Source of the DNA: Streptomyces sp. NBC_00691
GTDB lineage: Bacteria; Actinomycetota; Actinomycetes; Streptomycetales; Streptomycetaceae
Length of the DNA stretch: 64,000 bases
Direction of reading: 5' to 3'
Assembly (NCBI RefSeq): GCF_036226665.1
Contig: NZ_CP109007.1
Coordinates: forward strand, 3,264,501 to 3,328,500
Shown: positions 27,305 through 36,209 of the stretch, piece after piece
Numbering within the stretch: the first letter of the stretch is position 1
Layout: every line of letters starts with the position of its first letter
Position numbers and translations under genes: made by a program
Notes under the pieces: model-generated
Told to the model about the DNA's origin: nothing
The model's input: the letters and a program-made list of their open reading frames with translations, nothing else
Database searches by the model: none

Positions 27305-28594
27305 ATGAATGACTGGCCCGAAGACGGCGGCTACGGCCGTGGCAGCGCGAACTCCCAGCCCGAGGGACCTCGCCGGATGAGCCATGTGCAGCGTCCGCAG
27401 GTTCCGCAGCAGCCGCCTCGGAACAACCAGGGCAACCAGGGCTACAACCCGAACTTCACCCAGGCGCAGGGCGCGGGCTACGACTCCGGGTACAGCTCGG
27501 GCCAGGTCTACGGCGGCCAGCAGAGCGGTGGCGGACCCCAGGGCGGCGGACGCGGCACCGTACCGCCGCAGTACGCGCCGGGTCCCGGCTCCGGCGGCCC
27601 CGGGCGTCCCGCCCCGGACTGGCGCAAGCGCATCAAGATCGGCTCGATCGTCCTGGTCGTCGCCGTCGCCGCGTGGGGCATCGGCACCTATGCCTGGGCC
27701 AGCTCGCAGATGCGCAACGAGGTCGACCTCTCCAAGGTCATCGAGCGGCCGGCCGAGGGCGACTGCACGACGTATCTGATCGTCGGTTCCGACAGCCGTG
27801 AGGGCATGTCCGCCGAGGAGAAGAAGAAGCTGCACACGGGTTCCGCCGAGGGCAAGCGGACCGACTCGATGATGATCCTCGCGGCCTGCTCCAGCGGGAA
27901 CACGATGGTCTCGCTCCCCCGTGACTCCTGGGTGACGATCCCCAGCTTCGTGGGCTCCGAGTCGGGCAAGACGTTCCCGGCGCGCGGCGGCTCCAAGCTG
28001 AACGCCGCGTACGCGATGGACGGCCCCGAGCTGCTCGTCCGCACCGTCGAGTTCAACACCGGTCTGCGCATCGACCACTACGCCGAGATCGGCTTCGCCG
28101 GCTTCGCGAACATCGTCGACGCGCTCGGCGGGGTCGAGCTGAACATCGACAAGGGCTTCAAGGACAAGAAGTCCGGCGCCGACTTCCAGGCCGGCACGCA
28201 GACCCTCAACGGCGAGCAGGCCCTGGCCTTCGTCCGGACCAGGTACGCCTTCGCGCAGTCGGACCTGCAGCGGACGAAGAACCAGCAGAAGTTCCTCTCC
28301 GCCCTGGCCAACCAGGCGGCGACGCCGGGCACCATCCTCAACCCGTTCGCGCTGTACCCGACTCTGGGCGCCGGTCTGGACACGCTGATCGTGGACGAGG
28401 ACATGTCGCTGTACGACCTCGGGAAGATGTTCTTCGCCATGAAGGGCATCAACAGCGGCGACGGCAAGTCCATGAACATCCCGATCTCGGGCAGAGCGCC
28501 GCAGAACTCCCTCAAGTGGGACATGCCGAAGGTGAAGCAGCTGGTGCAGCAGATCCAGAACGACGAGAAGGTCACCGTCGAGTCGGACCACTGA
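27305..28594 (+). CDS. LCP family protein 5
   Basis: A 429-residue LCP enzyme. The first 105 residues are Gly/Gln/Asn/Pro-rich and disordered (repeated QQPP, NQGNQGYN, YGGQQSGGGPQGGG). One membrane span follows (IKIGSIVLVVAVAAWGIGTYAW), then the LCP domain (TYLIVGSDSREGMSAEEK, RTDSMMILAACSSGNTMVSL, PRDSWVTIP, QSDLQRTKNQQKFLSAL). No LytR_C domain is present. ATG 27305 is chosen; ATG 27377 (MSHVQRP) is a weaker option. It is divergent from the thioesterase. Confidence 0.9.
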   Translation: MNDWPEDGGYGRGSANSQPEGPRRMSHVQRPQVPQQPPRNNQGNQGYNPNFTQAQGAGYDSGYSSGQVYGGQQSGGGPQGGGRGTVPPQYAPGPGSGGPGRPAPDWRKRIKIGSIVLVVAVAAWGIGTYAWASSQMRNEVDLSKVIERPAEGDCTTYLIVGSDSREGMSAEEKKKLHTGSAEGKRTDSMMILAACSSGNTMVSLPRDSWVTIPSFVGSESGKTFPARGGSKLNAAYAMDGPELLVRTVEFNTGLRIDHYAEIGFAGFANIVDALGGVELNIDKGFKDKKSGADFQAGTQTLNGEQALAFVRTRYAFAQSDLQRTKNQQKFLSALANQAATPGTILNPFALYPTLGAGLDTLIVDEDMSLYDLGKMFFAMKGINSGDGKSMNIPISGRAPQNSLKWDMPKVKQLVQQIQNDEKVTVESDH

Positions 28595-28626
28595 CGCGTC
28601 GGCGCACCCCGTCACCCGTACGGGAG

Positions 28627-28660
28627 AGGGCGCCCCTCCCCGGCCGGGGAGGGGCGCCCT
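28627..28660. terminator. Palindromic bidirectional terminator
   Basis: A 34-bp uninterrupted palindrome (17-nt arms meeting at 28643/28644), lying between the convergent LCP gene 5 and the acyl-CoA dehydrogenase gene. Arms are almost pure G/C. Confidence 0.8.
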
Positions 28661-28673
28661 TCGTGTGTCTCCG

Positions 28674-29846
28674 TCACGGGAGGTTGCGGGCCATGACGAT
28701 GCGCTGGACCTGGTTGGTGCCTTCGTAGATCTGGGTGATCTTGGCGTCGCGCATCATGCGTTCGACGGGGTAGTCGCGGGTGTAGCCGTAGCCGCCGAGG
28801 AGCTGGACGGCGTCGGTGGTGACCTCCATGGCGACGTCGGAGGCGAAGCACTTGGCGGCGGCGCCGAAGAAGGTGAGGTCCTCCTTGTCGCCGCCGGCGG
28901 AGACGCGCTCGGACCTGGCGGCGGCGGCGTAGGTGAGCTGGCGTGCGGCTTCGAGCTTCATGGCCATGTCGGCGAGCATGAACTGGACGCCCTGGAAGTC
29001 GGCGATGGGCTTGCCGAACTGCTTGCGCTCCTTGACGTAGCCCTTGGCGTAGTCGAGGGCGCCCTGGGCGATGCCGATGGCCTGGGCGGCGATGGTGACG
29101 CGGGTGTGGTCGAGGGTCTTCATCGCGGTGGCGAAGCCGGTGCCCTCGGCGCCGATCATGCGGTCGGCGGGGATGCGGACGTTGTCGAGGTAGACCTCGC
29201 GGGTCGGGGAGCCCTTGATGCCGAGCTTCTTCTCCGGGGCGCCGAAGGAGACGCCCTCGTCGGACTTCTCCACGACGAAGGCGGAGATGCCCTTGGAGCG
29301 CTTGTCGGGGTCGGTGACGGCCATCACGGTGTAGTACTCGGAGACACCGGCGTTGGTGATCCACCGCTTGACGCCGTTGAGGACCCAGAAGTCCCCGTCG
29401 CGCACCGCGCGGGTCTTCATGCCGGCCGCGTCCGAGCCCGCGTCGGGCTCGGAGAGGGCGTAGGAGAACATCGCGTCGCCCTTGGCCAGCGGGCCGAGGT
29501 AGCGGTGCTTGAGCTCCTCCGAGCCGGACAGGATCACCGGCAGCGAGCCCAGCTTGTTGACCGCCGGGATCAGCGAGGAGCTGCCGCACGCCCGGGCGAC
29601 CTCCTCGATCACGATCACCGTCGCCAGCGCGTCCGCTCCCGCGCCGCCGTAGGTCTCCGGGACGTGCACCGCGTGCAGGTCGTTGGCGACCAGCGCGTCC
29701 AGGGCCTCCTGCGGGAACCGGCCCTCCTCGTCCACCGCCGCGGCGAACGGCACGATCTTCGCCTCCGCGAGCGCACGCACCGACTCCCGGAGCATGTCGT
29801 GCTCCTCGGAGGGCCGATACAGGTCGAAATCAGAAGAACCCGCCAC
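28674..29846 (-). CDS. Acyl-CoA dehydrogenase
   Basis: A 390-residue FAD enzyme that makes the trans-2 double bond in acyl-CoA degradation. FSYALSEPDAGSDAAGMKT and WITNAGVSEYYTVMA are the flavin- and substrate-binding blocks. The catalytic base is Glu375 in YEGTNQVQRIVMARNLP, the position used by short- and medium-chain enzymes. QLLGGYGYTRDYPVERMMRD binds the FAD of the neighbouring subunit. I prefer GTG 29846 (VAGSSDFD), as GGGAG sits 8 nt upstream of it; GTG 29852 is the longest alternative. Actual chain-length or branched-chain specificity is not readable. Confidence 0.9.
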   Translation of the reverse strand: MAGSSDFDLYRPSEEHDMLRESVRALAEAKIVPFAAAVDEEGRFPQEALDALVANDLHAVHVPETYGGAGADALATVIVIEEVARACGSSSLIPAVNKLGSLPVILSGSEELKHRYLGPLAKGDAMFSYALSEPDAGSDAAGMKTRAVRDGDFWVLNGVKRWITNAGVSEYYTVMAVTDPDKRSKGISAFVVEKSDEGVSFGAPEKKLGIKGSPTREVYLDNVRIPADRMIGAEGTGFATAMKTLDHTRVTIAAQAIGIAQGALDYAKGYVKERKQFGKPIADFQGVQFMLADMAMKLEAARQLTYAAAARSERVSAGGDKEDLTFFGAAAKCFASDVAMEVTTDAVQLLGGYGYTRDYPVERMMRDAKITQIYEGTNQVQRIVMARNLP

Positions 29847-29860
29847 GCTCACTCACTCCC

Positions 29861-29895
29861 ACGCTTGCTAACTACCGTTAAGTAACCCAAAGCGT
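29861..29895. promoter_or_regulatory. AT-rich operator candidate between acyl-CoA dehydrogenase and ugd
   Basis: An AT-rich island, with outer inverted hexamers ACGCTT (29861-29866) and AAGCGT (29890-29895) around imperfect inverted TAAC/GTTA elements. TetR-type fatty acid regulators often bind such sites beside acyl-CoA dehydrogenase promoters. No regulator gene is adjacent, so the assignment is inference. Confidence 0.35.
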
Positions 29896-29972
29896 AAGGC
29901 GTACCCCGGCCCCGGACCAGAGCACGACTATGCTCAGGCAGGCATTCCGCCCGACGTTCACTGGAGACCCGC

Positions 29973-31298
29973 ATGGCCCTCAAGATCACCGTGATCGGCA
30001 CCGGCTACCTCGGCGCCACCCACGCCGCGGCCATGGCGGAACTCGGCTTCGAGGTCCTGGGGCTCGACGTCGTCCCCGAGAAGATCGAGCTGCTGGCCTC
30101 CGGCCGGGTCCCGATGTTCGAGCCGGGCCTGGAGGAACTCCTCGCGAAACACGTGGCGGGCATCGAGGGTTCCAGCGGCCGGCTGCGGTTCACCACGTCG
30201 TGGGAAGAGGTCGGCGCCTTCGGCGACGTGCACTTCGTCTGTGTGAACACCCCGCAGAAGCACGGCGAGTACGCCTGTGACATGAGCTACGTGGACGCCG
30301 CCTTCGGCTCCCTCGCCGAGGTCGTACGCGAAGGGGCCCTGGTCGTCGGCAAGTCGACCGTCCCCGTCGGTTCGGCCGAGCGGCTCGCGGGGCTGCTCCC
30401 GGAGGGTGTGGAGCTGGCCTGGAACCCGGAGTTCCTGCGCGAGGGCTTCGCCGTCCAGGACACCCTGCACCCGGACCGGATCGTCGTCGGCGTGGAGGGC
30501 GAGCGGGCCGAGAAGCTGCTGCGCGAGGTGTACGCCGGGCCGGTCGGGGACGGTTCGCCCTTCGTGGTGACCGACTTCCCGACCGCCGAGCTGGTGAAGA
30601 CCTCCGCGAACTCCTTCCTCGCCACCAAGATCTCCTTCATCAACGCGATGGCCGAACTGTGCGAGGCCGCCGGCGGCGACGTCGCCAGACTGGCCGAGGC
30701 CCTCGGCCACGACGACCGGATCGGCCCCAAGTTCCTGCGGGCCGGCATCGGCTTCGGCGGCGGCTGCCTGCCCAAGGACATCCGGGCCTTCATGGCCCGC
30801 GCGGGCGAGCTGGGCGCCGACCAGGCGCTGACCTTCCTCCGCGAGATCGACTCCATCAACATGCGGCGCCGCGGCCAGATGGTCGAGATGGCCCGCGAGG
30901 CCCTCGGCGGCAGCACGTTCCTGGGCCGCCGGGTCGCCGTCCTCGGCGCCACCTTCAAGCCGGACTCGGACGACGTCCGTGACTCCCCCGCGCTGAACGT
31001 GGCGGGCCAGATACACCTCCAGGGCGGCCAGGTCACCGTCTACGACCCGAAGGGCATGGACAACGCCCGCCGTCTCTTCCCGACCCTCGGATACGCGGAT
31101 TCCGCCCTCGAAGCGGTGCGCGGGGCGGACGTGGTGCTGCATCTGACGGAGTGGCGCGAGTTCCGCGAGCTCGACCCGGCGGCGCTCGCCGAGGTCACCG
31201 CCTCCCGGGTGATCCTGGACGGCCGCAACGCGCTGGACTCCGAGCGCTGGCGGGCGGCCGGCTGGACGTACCGGGCGATGGGCCGGCCGCGGGCCTGA
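29973..31298 (+). CDS. UDP-glucose 6-dehydrogenase
   Basis: A 441-residue NAD-dependent enzyme that oxidises UDP-glucose to UDP-glucuronate, a precursor for acidic envelope polysaccharides. The Rossmann loop ITVIGTGYLGATHAAAMAELG opens the protein. FVCVNTPQ, STVPVGSAERLAG and EFLREGFAVQD follow. Lys209/Asn213 lie in ELVKTSANSFLATK, and the catalytic Cys265 is in FGGGCLPKDI. The C-terminal domain begins near 320 (VAVLGATFKPDSDDVRDSP). All catalytic residues are present. It could supply the polysaccharide locus at 46-56 kb. It ends at a strong hairpin. UDP-ManNAc dehydrogenase is a less likely alternative. Confidence 0.9.
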   Translation: MALKITVIGTGYLGATHAAAMAELGFEVLGLDVVPEKIELLASGRVPMFEPGLEELLAKHVAGIEGSSGRLRFTTSWEEVGAFGDVHFVCVNTPQKHGEYACDMSYVDAAFGSLAEVVREGALVVGKSTVPVGSAERLAGLLPEGVELAWNPEFLREGFAVQDTLHPDRIVVGVEGERAEKLLREVYAGPVGDGSPFVVTDFPTAELVKTSANSFLATKISFINAMAELCEAAGGDVARLAEALGHDDRIGPKFLRAGIGFGGGCLPKDIRAFMARAGELGADQALTFLREIDSINMRRRGQMVEMAREALGGSTFLGRRVAVLGATFKPDSDDVRDSPALNVAGQIHLQGGQVTVYDPKGMDNARRLFPTLGYADSALEAVRGADVVLHLTEWREFRELDPAALAEVTASRVILDGRNALDSERWRAAGWTYRAMGRPRA

Positions 31299-31312
31299 GG
31301 ACGGACACCGGA

Positions 31313-31358
31313 GTACGGGAAGAGGGGGCGCCGAGACAGGCGCCCCCTCTTCCCGTAC
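31313..31358. terminator. Bidirectional terminator between ugd and the dipeptidase-like gene
   Basis: A perfect 20-bp stem (31313-31332 with 31339-31358) and a 6-nt GAGACA loop, between convergent genes. Confidence 0.85.
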
Positions 31359-31398
31359 CTGCGGCCCGGTTCCACGTACGGTCAGGCCGCGCGCACCG

Positions 31399-32331
31399 TC
31401 AGGCCGCGGCCGGCCTGATGCGGTTCGTCCGTGCCAGGAACTCCGTCTCGCGCAGCGCCCGCGTCACGTTGGCGTGCGCGAGGCCGACCAGTTCCTGGGC
31501 CGTCCAGCCCCGCCGGAGGAGCTCCGCGAAGAGCGGGACGTAGCCGACGGCCGGGGCGGTGGTGTGGGAGACGCCCACGCAGTGCGCGCCCGCCTCCGAC
31601 CGCAGCCGGTCCAGGACGTCCGCGCCGGCGGCCGGGTCCTCGGTCACCGTGACCATGCAGACGGCGCCGTTCTCGCCGAGCAGGCCCAGGACGTCGTCGG
31701 GCAGGCCCTCCGGGGCCGCCCTGGTGAGCAGGGCGGGCGCGCGGGTGACCGCGAGGGCGCGGCGGACCGTGTCCTGGTCGGCGCCCGACAGGTCCACGGC
31801 CAGGCCGAGGCGGTTCATCTCCCGTACCGCCTCGCGGGCGAAGCGGTCGAAGCGGCTGAGGTCGACGGCCCGCACGCCCAGGGCGTGGTACGCCCGCAGG
31901 GTCGCGGCGGAGGAGCCGAGCGCCGTCCAGCTGACCGGGCCGAGCAGCGCGGCGACGCGGCCGCAGTTGCGTGCGTGGGCCATCTCGGACGTCGTGTGCG
32001 CGAGGCGCAGGTCCTCGGGGCAGGCGGCGACGAGCGCGCGGATGGCGTCGATGTGCCGCAGGGTCCCGATGACGCCCGCCGCGTCCTCGCCGGGGCCGAC
32101 GCGCAGCGACCAGAACTGGGCTCCGGCCTCCGCCGCGCGGACGGGCGGGAGGTCCTCCGGGTCGAGGGCCCGGGGCAGTTCGGTGTGTCCCTCGACGACG
32201 GGCTGGGCGGCCAGGATGGCCCGGGCGCGGGACGTCTCGTCGAGCGGCGGGGGTGGCTCTGGGGCTGCGGGCTCCCCGGCGGCGGCAGGGACGGTGGAGA
32301 GGGTGGGATGGTCGTCTAGCAGTTCCGCCAT
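31399..32331 (-). CDS. Degenerate membrane-dipeptidase paralogue, probably inactive
   Basis: A 310-residue member of the renal dipeptidase (M19) family. Fold and alignment to the neighbouring gene are clear (AGAQFWSLRV, LRAYHALGVRAVDLSRFDRFAREAVREMNRLGLAVDLS), but it is about 100 residues shorter. At the M19 metal and substrate positions HxD is HTE (49-51), the bridging Glu is missing in the ALLGPVSWTALG stretch, the third ligand His is Gly183, the fourth is Arg204, and the final Asp is lost (VGVSHTTAP). It probably binds no metal. The open frame is intact and codon use is normal, so it is a retained paralogue, not decay. It starts at ATG 32331. Confidence 0.85.
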   Translation of the reverse strand: MAELLDDHPTLSTVPAAAGEPAAPEPPPPLDETSRARAILAAQPVVEGHTELPRALDPEDLPPVRAAEAGAQFWSLRVGPGEDAAGVIGTLRHIDAIRALVAACPEDLRLAHTTSEMAHARNCGRVAALLGPVSWTALGSSAATLRAYHALGVRAVDLSRFDRFAREAVREMNRLGLAVDLSGADQDTVRRALAVTRAPALLTRAAPEGLPDDVLGLLGENGAVCMVTVTEDPAAGADVLDRLRSEAGAHCVGVSHTTAPAVGYVPLFAELLRRGWTAQELVGLAHANVTRALRETEFLARTNRIRPAAA

Positions 32332-32356
32332 GGTCTTACTCCAACTCGGTGATGCA

Positions 32357-32388
32357 GTACCGCCCCGCCGAATCGGGCGGGGCGGTAC
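32357..32388. terminator. Hairpin just upstream of the dipeptidase-like gene
   Basis: A 13-bp stem (32357-32369 with 32376-32388) and a 6-nt loop, in the gap between the two dipeptidase genes. It may end transcription from the pur operon or lie in the 5' leader of the downstream gene. Confidence 0.5.
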
Positions 32389-32449
32389 CGTCCACCGTGC
32401 CACCGGGCCCGCGCGGGGGCTCGGCGGGCTGAGCCGTCCGGGTGAACGC

Positions 32450-32492
32450 CGGAGCCGGGACGTCCCCGTGCCGTCGGGGCGTCCCGGCTCCG
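32450..32492 (-). terminator. Terminator after the purK-purE-dipeptidase operon
   Basis: A hairpin of about 16-17 bp with one bulged T (arms 32450-32467 and 32476-32492), starting 17 nt after the dipeptidase stop codon. Confidence 0.65.
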
Positions 32493-32508
32493 GGCCGTTC
32501 ACGTGCCG

Positions 32509-33735
32509 TCAGGCGCCCGGCGCGTCCAGGGAGTCGATCGTCGCGTTCGACGGGGCCGTACGGCTCCGCAGTTCGCGCGAGACCGCCTCCGCGTCGCGCA
32601 GGACGCGGACGGCGTTGGACCAGGTCAGCTTCGCCAGGTCCGGGTGGGACCAGCCGCGGTGCAGGAGTTCGGCGACCAGGTTCGGGTAGCCGGCGACGTC
32701 GTCCAGGCCGGCCGGGGTGAAGGCCGTGCCGTCGTAGTCGCCGCCGATGCCGATGTGGTCGATGCCGGCGGCCTCACGCATGTGGTCGAGGTGGTCGGCG
32801 ACCGTGGCGGCGGTGGCGACCGGGCGCGGGTTCGCCTCCTCGAAGGCCCGGTGCAGCCTCATGGCCTCGGCGGTGGTGTCGAGGTGGTCGAAGCCGTGCG
32901 CCCGGAGGTTCTCGTCGGCCCGCGCGGTCCACTCGACGGCCGCGGGGAGGATGAACTTGGGCACGAACGTGGCCATCGCGACGCCGCCGTTGGCGGGCAG
33001 CCGCTCCAGGACGTCGGTCGGGATGTTCCTCGGGTGGTCGCAGACGGCCAGGGCCGAGGAGTGCGAGAAGATCACCGGCGCCGCCGAGGCGTCGAGCGCG
33101 TCCCGCATGGTCGTCGCGGCGACGTGCGACAGGTCGACGAGCATGCCGGAGCGGTTCATCTCGCGGACGACCGCACGGCCGAAGGCGGAGAGACCGCCGA
33201 CACCGGGCTCGTCGGTCGCCGAGTCCGCCCAGTCGTTGTTGTCGTTGTGCGTGAGCGTCATGTAGCGCACGCCCAGGGTGTGCAGGGCGCGCAGGGTGGC
33301 GAGGGAGTTGTTGATGGAGTGGCCGCCCTCGGCGCCCTTGAGGGAGGCGATGCGGCCCCCCTCGCGGGCCGTCTCCATGTCGTCCGCCGTCAGGGCCGGG
33401 GCGAGGTCGCCCGCGTACCGCTCCAGGAGCTGGTCGACGATGTCGATCTGCTCCAGGGTCGCGCTGACCGCGTCGTCGCCGGCCAGCCGGCAGGGCACGT
33501 ACACCGACCAGAACTGGGCGCCGACGCCGCCGGCCCGCAGCCGCTTCAGGTCGGTGTGCAGGGCGCCGGTCTGGTCCGCGCCGATGTCCATCCGGTCCAG
33601 GTCGTAGCGGACGTGCTCGCGCAGGGCCCACGGCAGGTCGTTGTGGCCGTCCGCGACGGGGTGGGCGGCGAGCAGCTCGCGGGCCTCGGCGAGGCGGGCG
33701 GCCGCGCCGCCGGAGGCCCGGTCCACGGCGCTCAC
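32509..33735 (-). CDS. Membrane dipeptidase (renal dipeptidase family M19)
   Basis: A 408-residue zinc peptidase that hydrolyses dipeptides, including L-D and D-amino acid dipeptides. The ligands are complete: His31 and Asp33 in [10 protein letters not shown], Glu136 in KGAEGGHSI, His204 in [10 protein letters not shown], His225 in [11 protein letters not shown], Arg236 and Asp333 in GGDYDGTAF. The close S. coelicolor homologue Sco3058 has been studied as a bacterial counterpart of human renal dipeptidase, as I recall. GTG 33735 overlaps the purE stop by 4 nt, so the gene is translationally coupled to purine genes. There is no signal peptide, so it acts in the cytosol. Confidence 0.92.
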   Translation of the reverse strand: MSAVDRASGGAAARLAEARELLAAHPVADGHNDLPWALREHVRYDLDRMDIGADQTGALHTDLKRLRAGGVGAQFWSVYVPCRLAGDDAVSATLEQIDIVDQLLERYAGDLAPALTADDMETAREGGRIASLKGAEGGHSINNSLATLRALHTLGVRYMTLTHNDNNDWADSATDEPGVGGLSAFGRAVVREMNRSGMLVDLSHVAATTMRDALDASAAPVIFSHSSALAVCDHPRNIPTDVLERLPANGGVAMATFVPKFILPAAVEWTARADENLRAHGFDHLDTTAEAMRLHRAFEEANPRPVATAATVADHLDHMREAAGIDHIGIGGDYDGTAFTPAGLDDVAGYPNLVAELLHRGWSHPDLAKLTWSNAVRVLRDAEAVSRELRSRTAPSNATIDSLDAPGA

Positions 33736-34292
33736 TTGGCGAAGCCGAACGACTCCGAGCCCTCGACCTTGGCCCGCAGGCGCTTGCCCTTCTCGGTCGC
33801 CTGGTCGTTCAGCTCCTGCTGGAACTCACGCATCCGGACGAGCAGTTCGGGGTCGTGCGTGGCGAGGATGCGGGCCGCGAGCAGGCCCGCGTTCCGCGCG
33901 CCGCCGACGGAGACCGTGGCGACCGGCACACCGGCCGGCATCTGCACGATGGAGAGCAGCGAGTCCATGCCGTCGAGGTACTTCAGCGGCACCGGCACGC
34001 CGATGACCGGCAGCGGGGTGACGGAGGCGAGCATGCCCGGCAGGTGGGCGGCGCCGCCCGCGCCCGCGATGATCGCCTTGATGCCGCGGCCCGCGGCCTC
34101 CTCGCCGTACGCGATCATCTCGCGCGGCATCCGGTGCGCGGAGACCACGTCGACCTCGTACGGGATCCCGAACTCGTCGAGGGCCTGCGCGGCGGCCTCC
34201 ATGACGGGCCAGTCGGAGTCGGACCCCATGACGATGCCGATCACGGGGGCGGTGGAGGTCTCGGAGGTGGTGCCGGTGCTCGTGCTGCTCAC
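33732..34292 (-). CDS. purE: PurE, N5-carboxyaminoimidazole ribonucleotide mutase
   Basis: A 186-residue class I PurE that moves the carboxyl group of N5-CAIR to C4 in purine synthesis. [14 protein letters not shown] is the phosphate- and substrate-binding loop, [11 protein letters not shown] holds the catalytic His, and [11 protein letters not shown] follows. It is about 20 residues longer than E. coli PurE at the C-terminus. The GTG start overlaps the purK stop (GTGA), and its own stop overlaps the dipeptidase start in the same way. Confidence 0.96.
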   Translation of the reverse strand: MSSTSTGTTSETSTAPVIGIVMGSDSDWPVMEAAAQALDEFGIPYEVDVVSAHRMPREMIAYGEEAAGRGIKAIIAGAGGAAHLPGMLASVTPLPVIGVPVPLKYLDGMDSLLSIVQMPAGVPVATVSVGGARNAGLLAARILATHDPELLVRMREFQQELNDQATEKGKRLRAKVEGSESFGFAK

Positions 34293-35428
34293 TCGGTGAT
34301 CGTTCCTCGCAGATAGCCGGCGGCGTGACGCGCGCGCTCCAGCACGTCGTCCAGGTCGTCGCCGTAGGTGTTGACGTGCCCCACCTTGCGGCCGGGCTTC
34401 ACGTCCTTGCCGTACATGTGGATCTTGAGCTGCGGGTCCCTGGCCATGCAGTGCAGGTACGCGGAGTACATGTCCGGGTAGTCGCCGCCCAGGACATTGC
34501 ACATCACGGTCCACGTCGCGCGCGGGCGCGGATCGCCGAGAGGCAGGTCGAGGACCGCCCGGACGTGGTTGGCGAACTGCGAGGTGATCGCGCCGTCCTG
34601 GGTCCAGTGGCCGGAGTTGTGCGGGCGCATCGCCAGTTCGTTGACGAGGATGCGGCCGTCGGTGGTCTCGAACAGCTCGACGGCCAGGTGGCCGACGACG
34701 CCGAGCTCCTTGGCGATGCGCAGGGCCAGCTCCTGGGCCTGACCGGCGAGCTCGCCGTCGAGGTCGGGCGCCGGGGCGATCACCGTGTCGCAGACGCCGT
34801 CGACCTGCCGGGACTCGACGACCGGGTAGGCGACGGCCTGGCCGTGCGGGGAGCGGACGATGTTCGCGGCGAGCTCGCGCGCGAAGTCGACCTTCTCCTC
34901 GGCGAGGACCGGGACACCCGCCAGGAAGGGATCGCGGGCGTCCTCGGGCTTCCGGACGAACCAGACGCCCTTGCCGTCGTAGCCGCCGCGCACGGTCTTG
35001 AGGATGATCGGGAAGCCGCCGGCCTCGGCGGCGAACGCCACCGCGTCCTCGGGGTCCGCCACGATGCGGTGCCGGGGGCTGGGGGCACCGATCTCGTCGA
35101 GCTTCGCGCGCATCACCCCCTTGTCCTGGGCGTGCACCAGCGCGTCGGGCCCGGGGCGGACGGGGATGCCGTCCGCCTCCAGGGCCCGCAGGTGCTCCGT
35201 GGGGACGTGCTCGTGATCGAAGGTGATCACGTCACATCCGCGCGCGAAGTCACGCAGCGTAGCCAGGTCGCGATAGTCGCCGACGACGACCTCGCTCACC
35301 ACCTGCGCCGCAGAGTCCTGCGGGGTGTCGCTGAGGAGCTTGAACTTGATGCCGAGGGGGATGCCCGCCTCGTGGGTCATTCGGGCGAGCTGACCGCCAC
35401 CGACCATGCCGACTACCGGGAACGTCAC
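34289..35428 (-). CDS. purK: PurK, N5-carboxyaminoimidazole ribonucleotide synthetase
   Basis: A 379-residue ATP-grasp enzyme that carboxylates AIR with bicarbonate and ATP, acting just before Pur[18 protein letters not shown] starts the protein. [15 protein letters not shown] is the ATP-grasp loop, and [29 protein letters not shown] is the metal- and substrate-binding region. GTG 35428 is the family start. No usable Shine-Dalgarno precedes it, while a TACCCT -10-like hexamer ends 6 nt before it, so the message may be leaderless. It is divergent from the GtrA gene. Confidence 0.95.
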   Translation of the reverse strand: MTFPVVGMVGGGQLARMTHEAGIPLGIKFKLLSDTPQDSAAQVVSEVVVGDYRDLATLRDFARGCDVITFDHEHVPTEHLRALEADGIPVRPGPDALVHAQDKGVMRAKLDEIGAPSPRHRIVADPEDAVAFAAEAGGFPIILKTVRGGYDGKGVWFVRKPEDARDPFLAGVPVLAEEKVDFARELAANIVRSPHGQAVAYPVVESRQVDGVCDTVIAPAPDLDGELAGQAQELALRIAKELGVVGHLAVELFETTDGRILVNELAMRPHNSGHWTQDGAITSQFANHVRAVLDLPLGDPRPRATWTVMCNVLGGDYPDMYSAYLHCMARDPQLKIHMYGKDVKPGRKVGHVNTYGDDLDDVLERARHAAGYLRGTITE

Positions 35429-35616
35429 CCTCTTAGGGTATCCGCACCATCCGCGAACGCTCGTCCGGCTGTGGTTTGCCACAAGAACAGCGCTGGTGGG
35501 GGCCCGGTCGGGCAGGGGTTTCCGAGGTACACGGGCGGGTGACAGGAGCGCTGGTTAGCATGGTTGGGTTGACGTCACCCGGACGTCATCCGGACGGACG
35601 GGACAGAGCCATCACC

Positions 35617-36132
35617 ATGAGTGAACCCGGCGCGCTGCGCACGCGACTCGACCGGCTCGCCCGGGAAGTCGCCAAATTCGGGGTCGTGGGCGGTCTCGGC
35701 GTCCTGGTGAACCTCGGCGTCTTCAACGTCGTCAGGGGTGCGACGGACATCCCGATGGTCCGGGCCAGCCTGATCGCCACCGTGGTCGCGATCGTCTTCA
35801 ACTACGTGGGGTTCCGTTACTTCACGTACCGCGACCGGGACAAGTCCGGACGCACCAAGGAGATGTCGCTGTTCCTGCTGTTCAGCGTCGTCGGCATGGT
35901 CATCGAGAACGGTGTGCTCTACGCGGCGACGTACGGCTTCGGCTGGGACGGCCCGCTCGCGAGCAACTTCTTCAAGTTCTTCGGCATCGGCATCGGCACG
36001 CTGTTCCGCTTCTGGTCGTACCGCACGTGGGTGTTCCGCGCGCTGCCGGCGAAGGAGGCGGTGCAGACCGCCGAGTCGTTCCTGGAACAGGCGCCCCGGC
36101 AGGCGAGCCGGCGGCAGCCGGACCGCGTCTGA
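35617..36132 (+). CDS. GtrA-family membrane protein
   Basis: A 171-residue protein with four predicted membrane spans (FGVVGGLGVLVNLGVFNVV; VRASLIATVVAIVFNYVGF; MSLFLLFSVVGMVIENGVLY; NFFKFFGIGIGTLFRFWSY) and the family motif FRFWSYRTWVFR near 140-150. GtrA proteins are linked to moving undecaprenyl-phosphate sugars across the membrane for wall or O-antigen decoration. No paired glycosyltransferase is adjacent; the GT2 genes elsewhere in the window are possible partners. ATG 35617 is preferred to the longer in-frame start because the extra residues are not family-like. Confidence 0.88.
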   Translation: MSEPGALRTRLDRLAREVAKFGVVGGLGVLVNLGVFNVVRGATDIPMVRASLIATVVAIVFNYVGFRYFTYRDRDKSGRTKEMSLFLLFSVVGMVIENGVLYAATYGFGWDGPLASNFFKFFGIGIGTLFRFWSYRTWVFRALPAKEAVQTAESFLEQAPRQASRRQPDRV

Positions 36133-36145
36133 ACCGCTGCTCCTC

Positions 36146-36180
36146 GAGACCCCCGGTCGGCACCGCCGACCGGGGGTCTC
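36146..36180. terminator. Bidirectional terminator between gtrA and the kinase gene
   Basis: A perfect 16-bp stem (36146-36161 with 36165-36180) and a 3-nt loop, directly after the gtrA stop and before the convergent kinase stop codon. Confidence 0.85.
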
Positions 36181-36209
36181 GTCCGTTCCGCGGCAGTGTG
36201 ACGGCGGCC

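Noticed and set aside
31399..32331. Pseudogene call for the short dipeptidase paralogue
   Set aside because: No stop or frameshift is present and codon use is normal, so it is treated as an intact but probably inactive protein.
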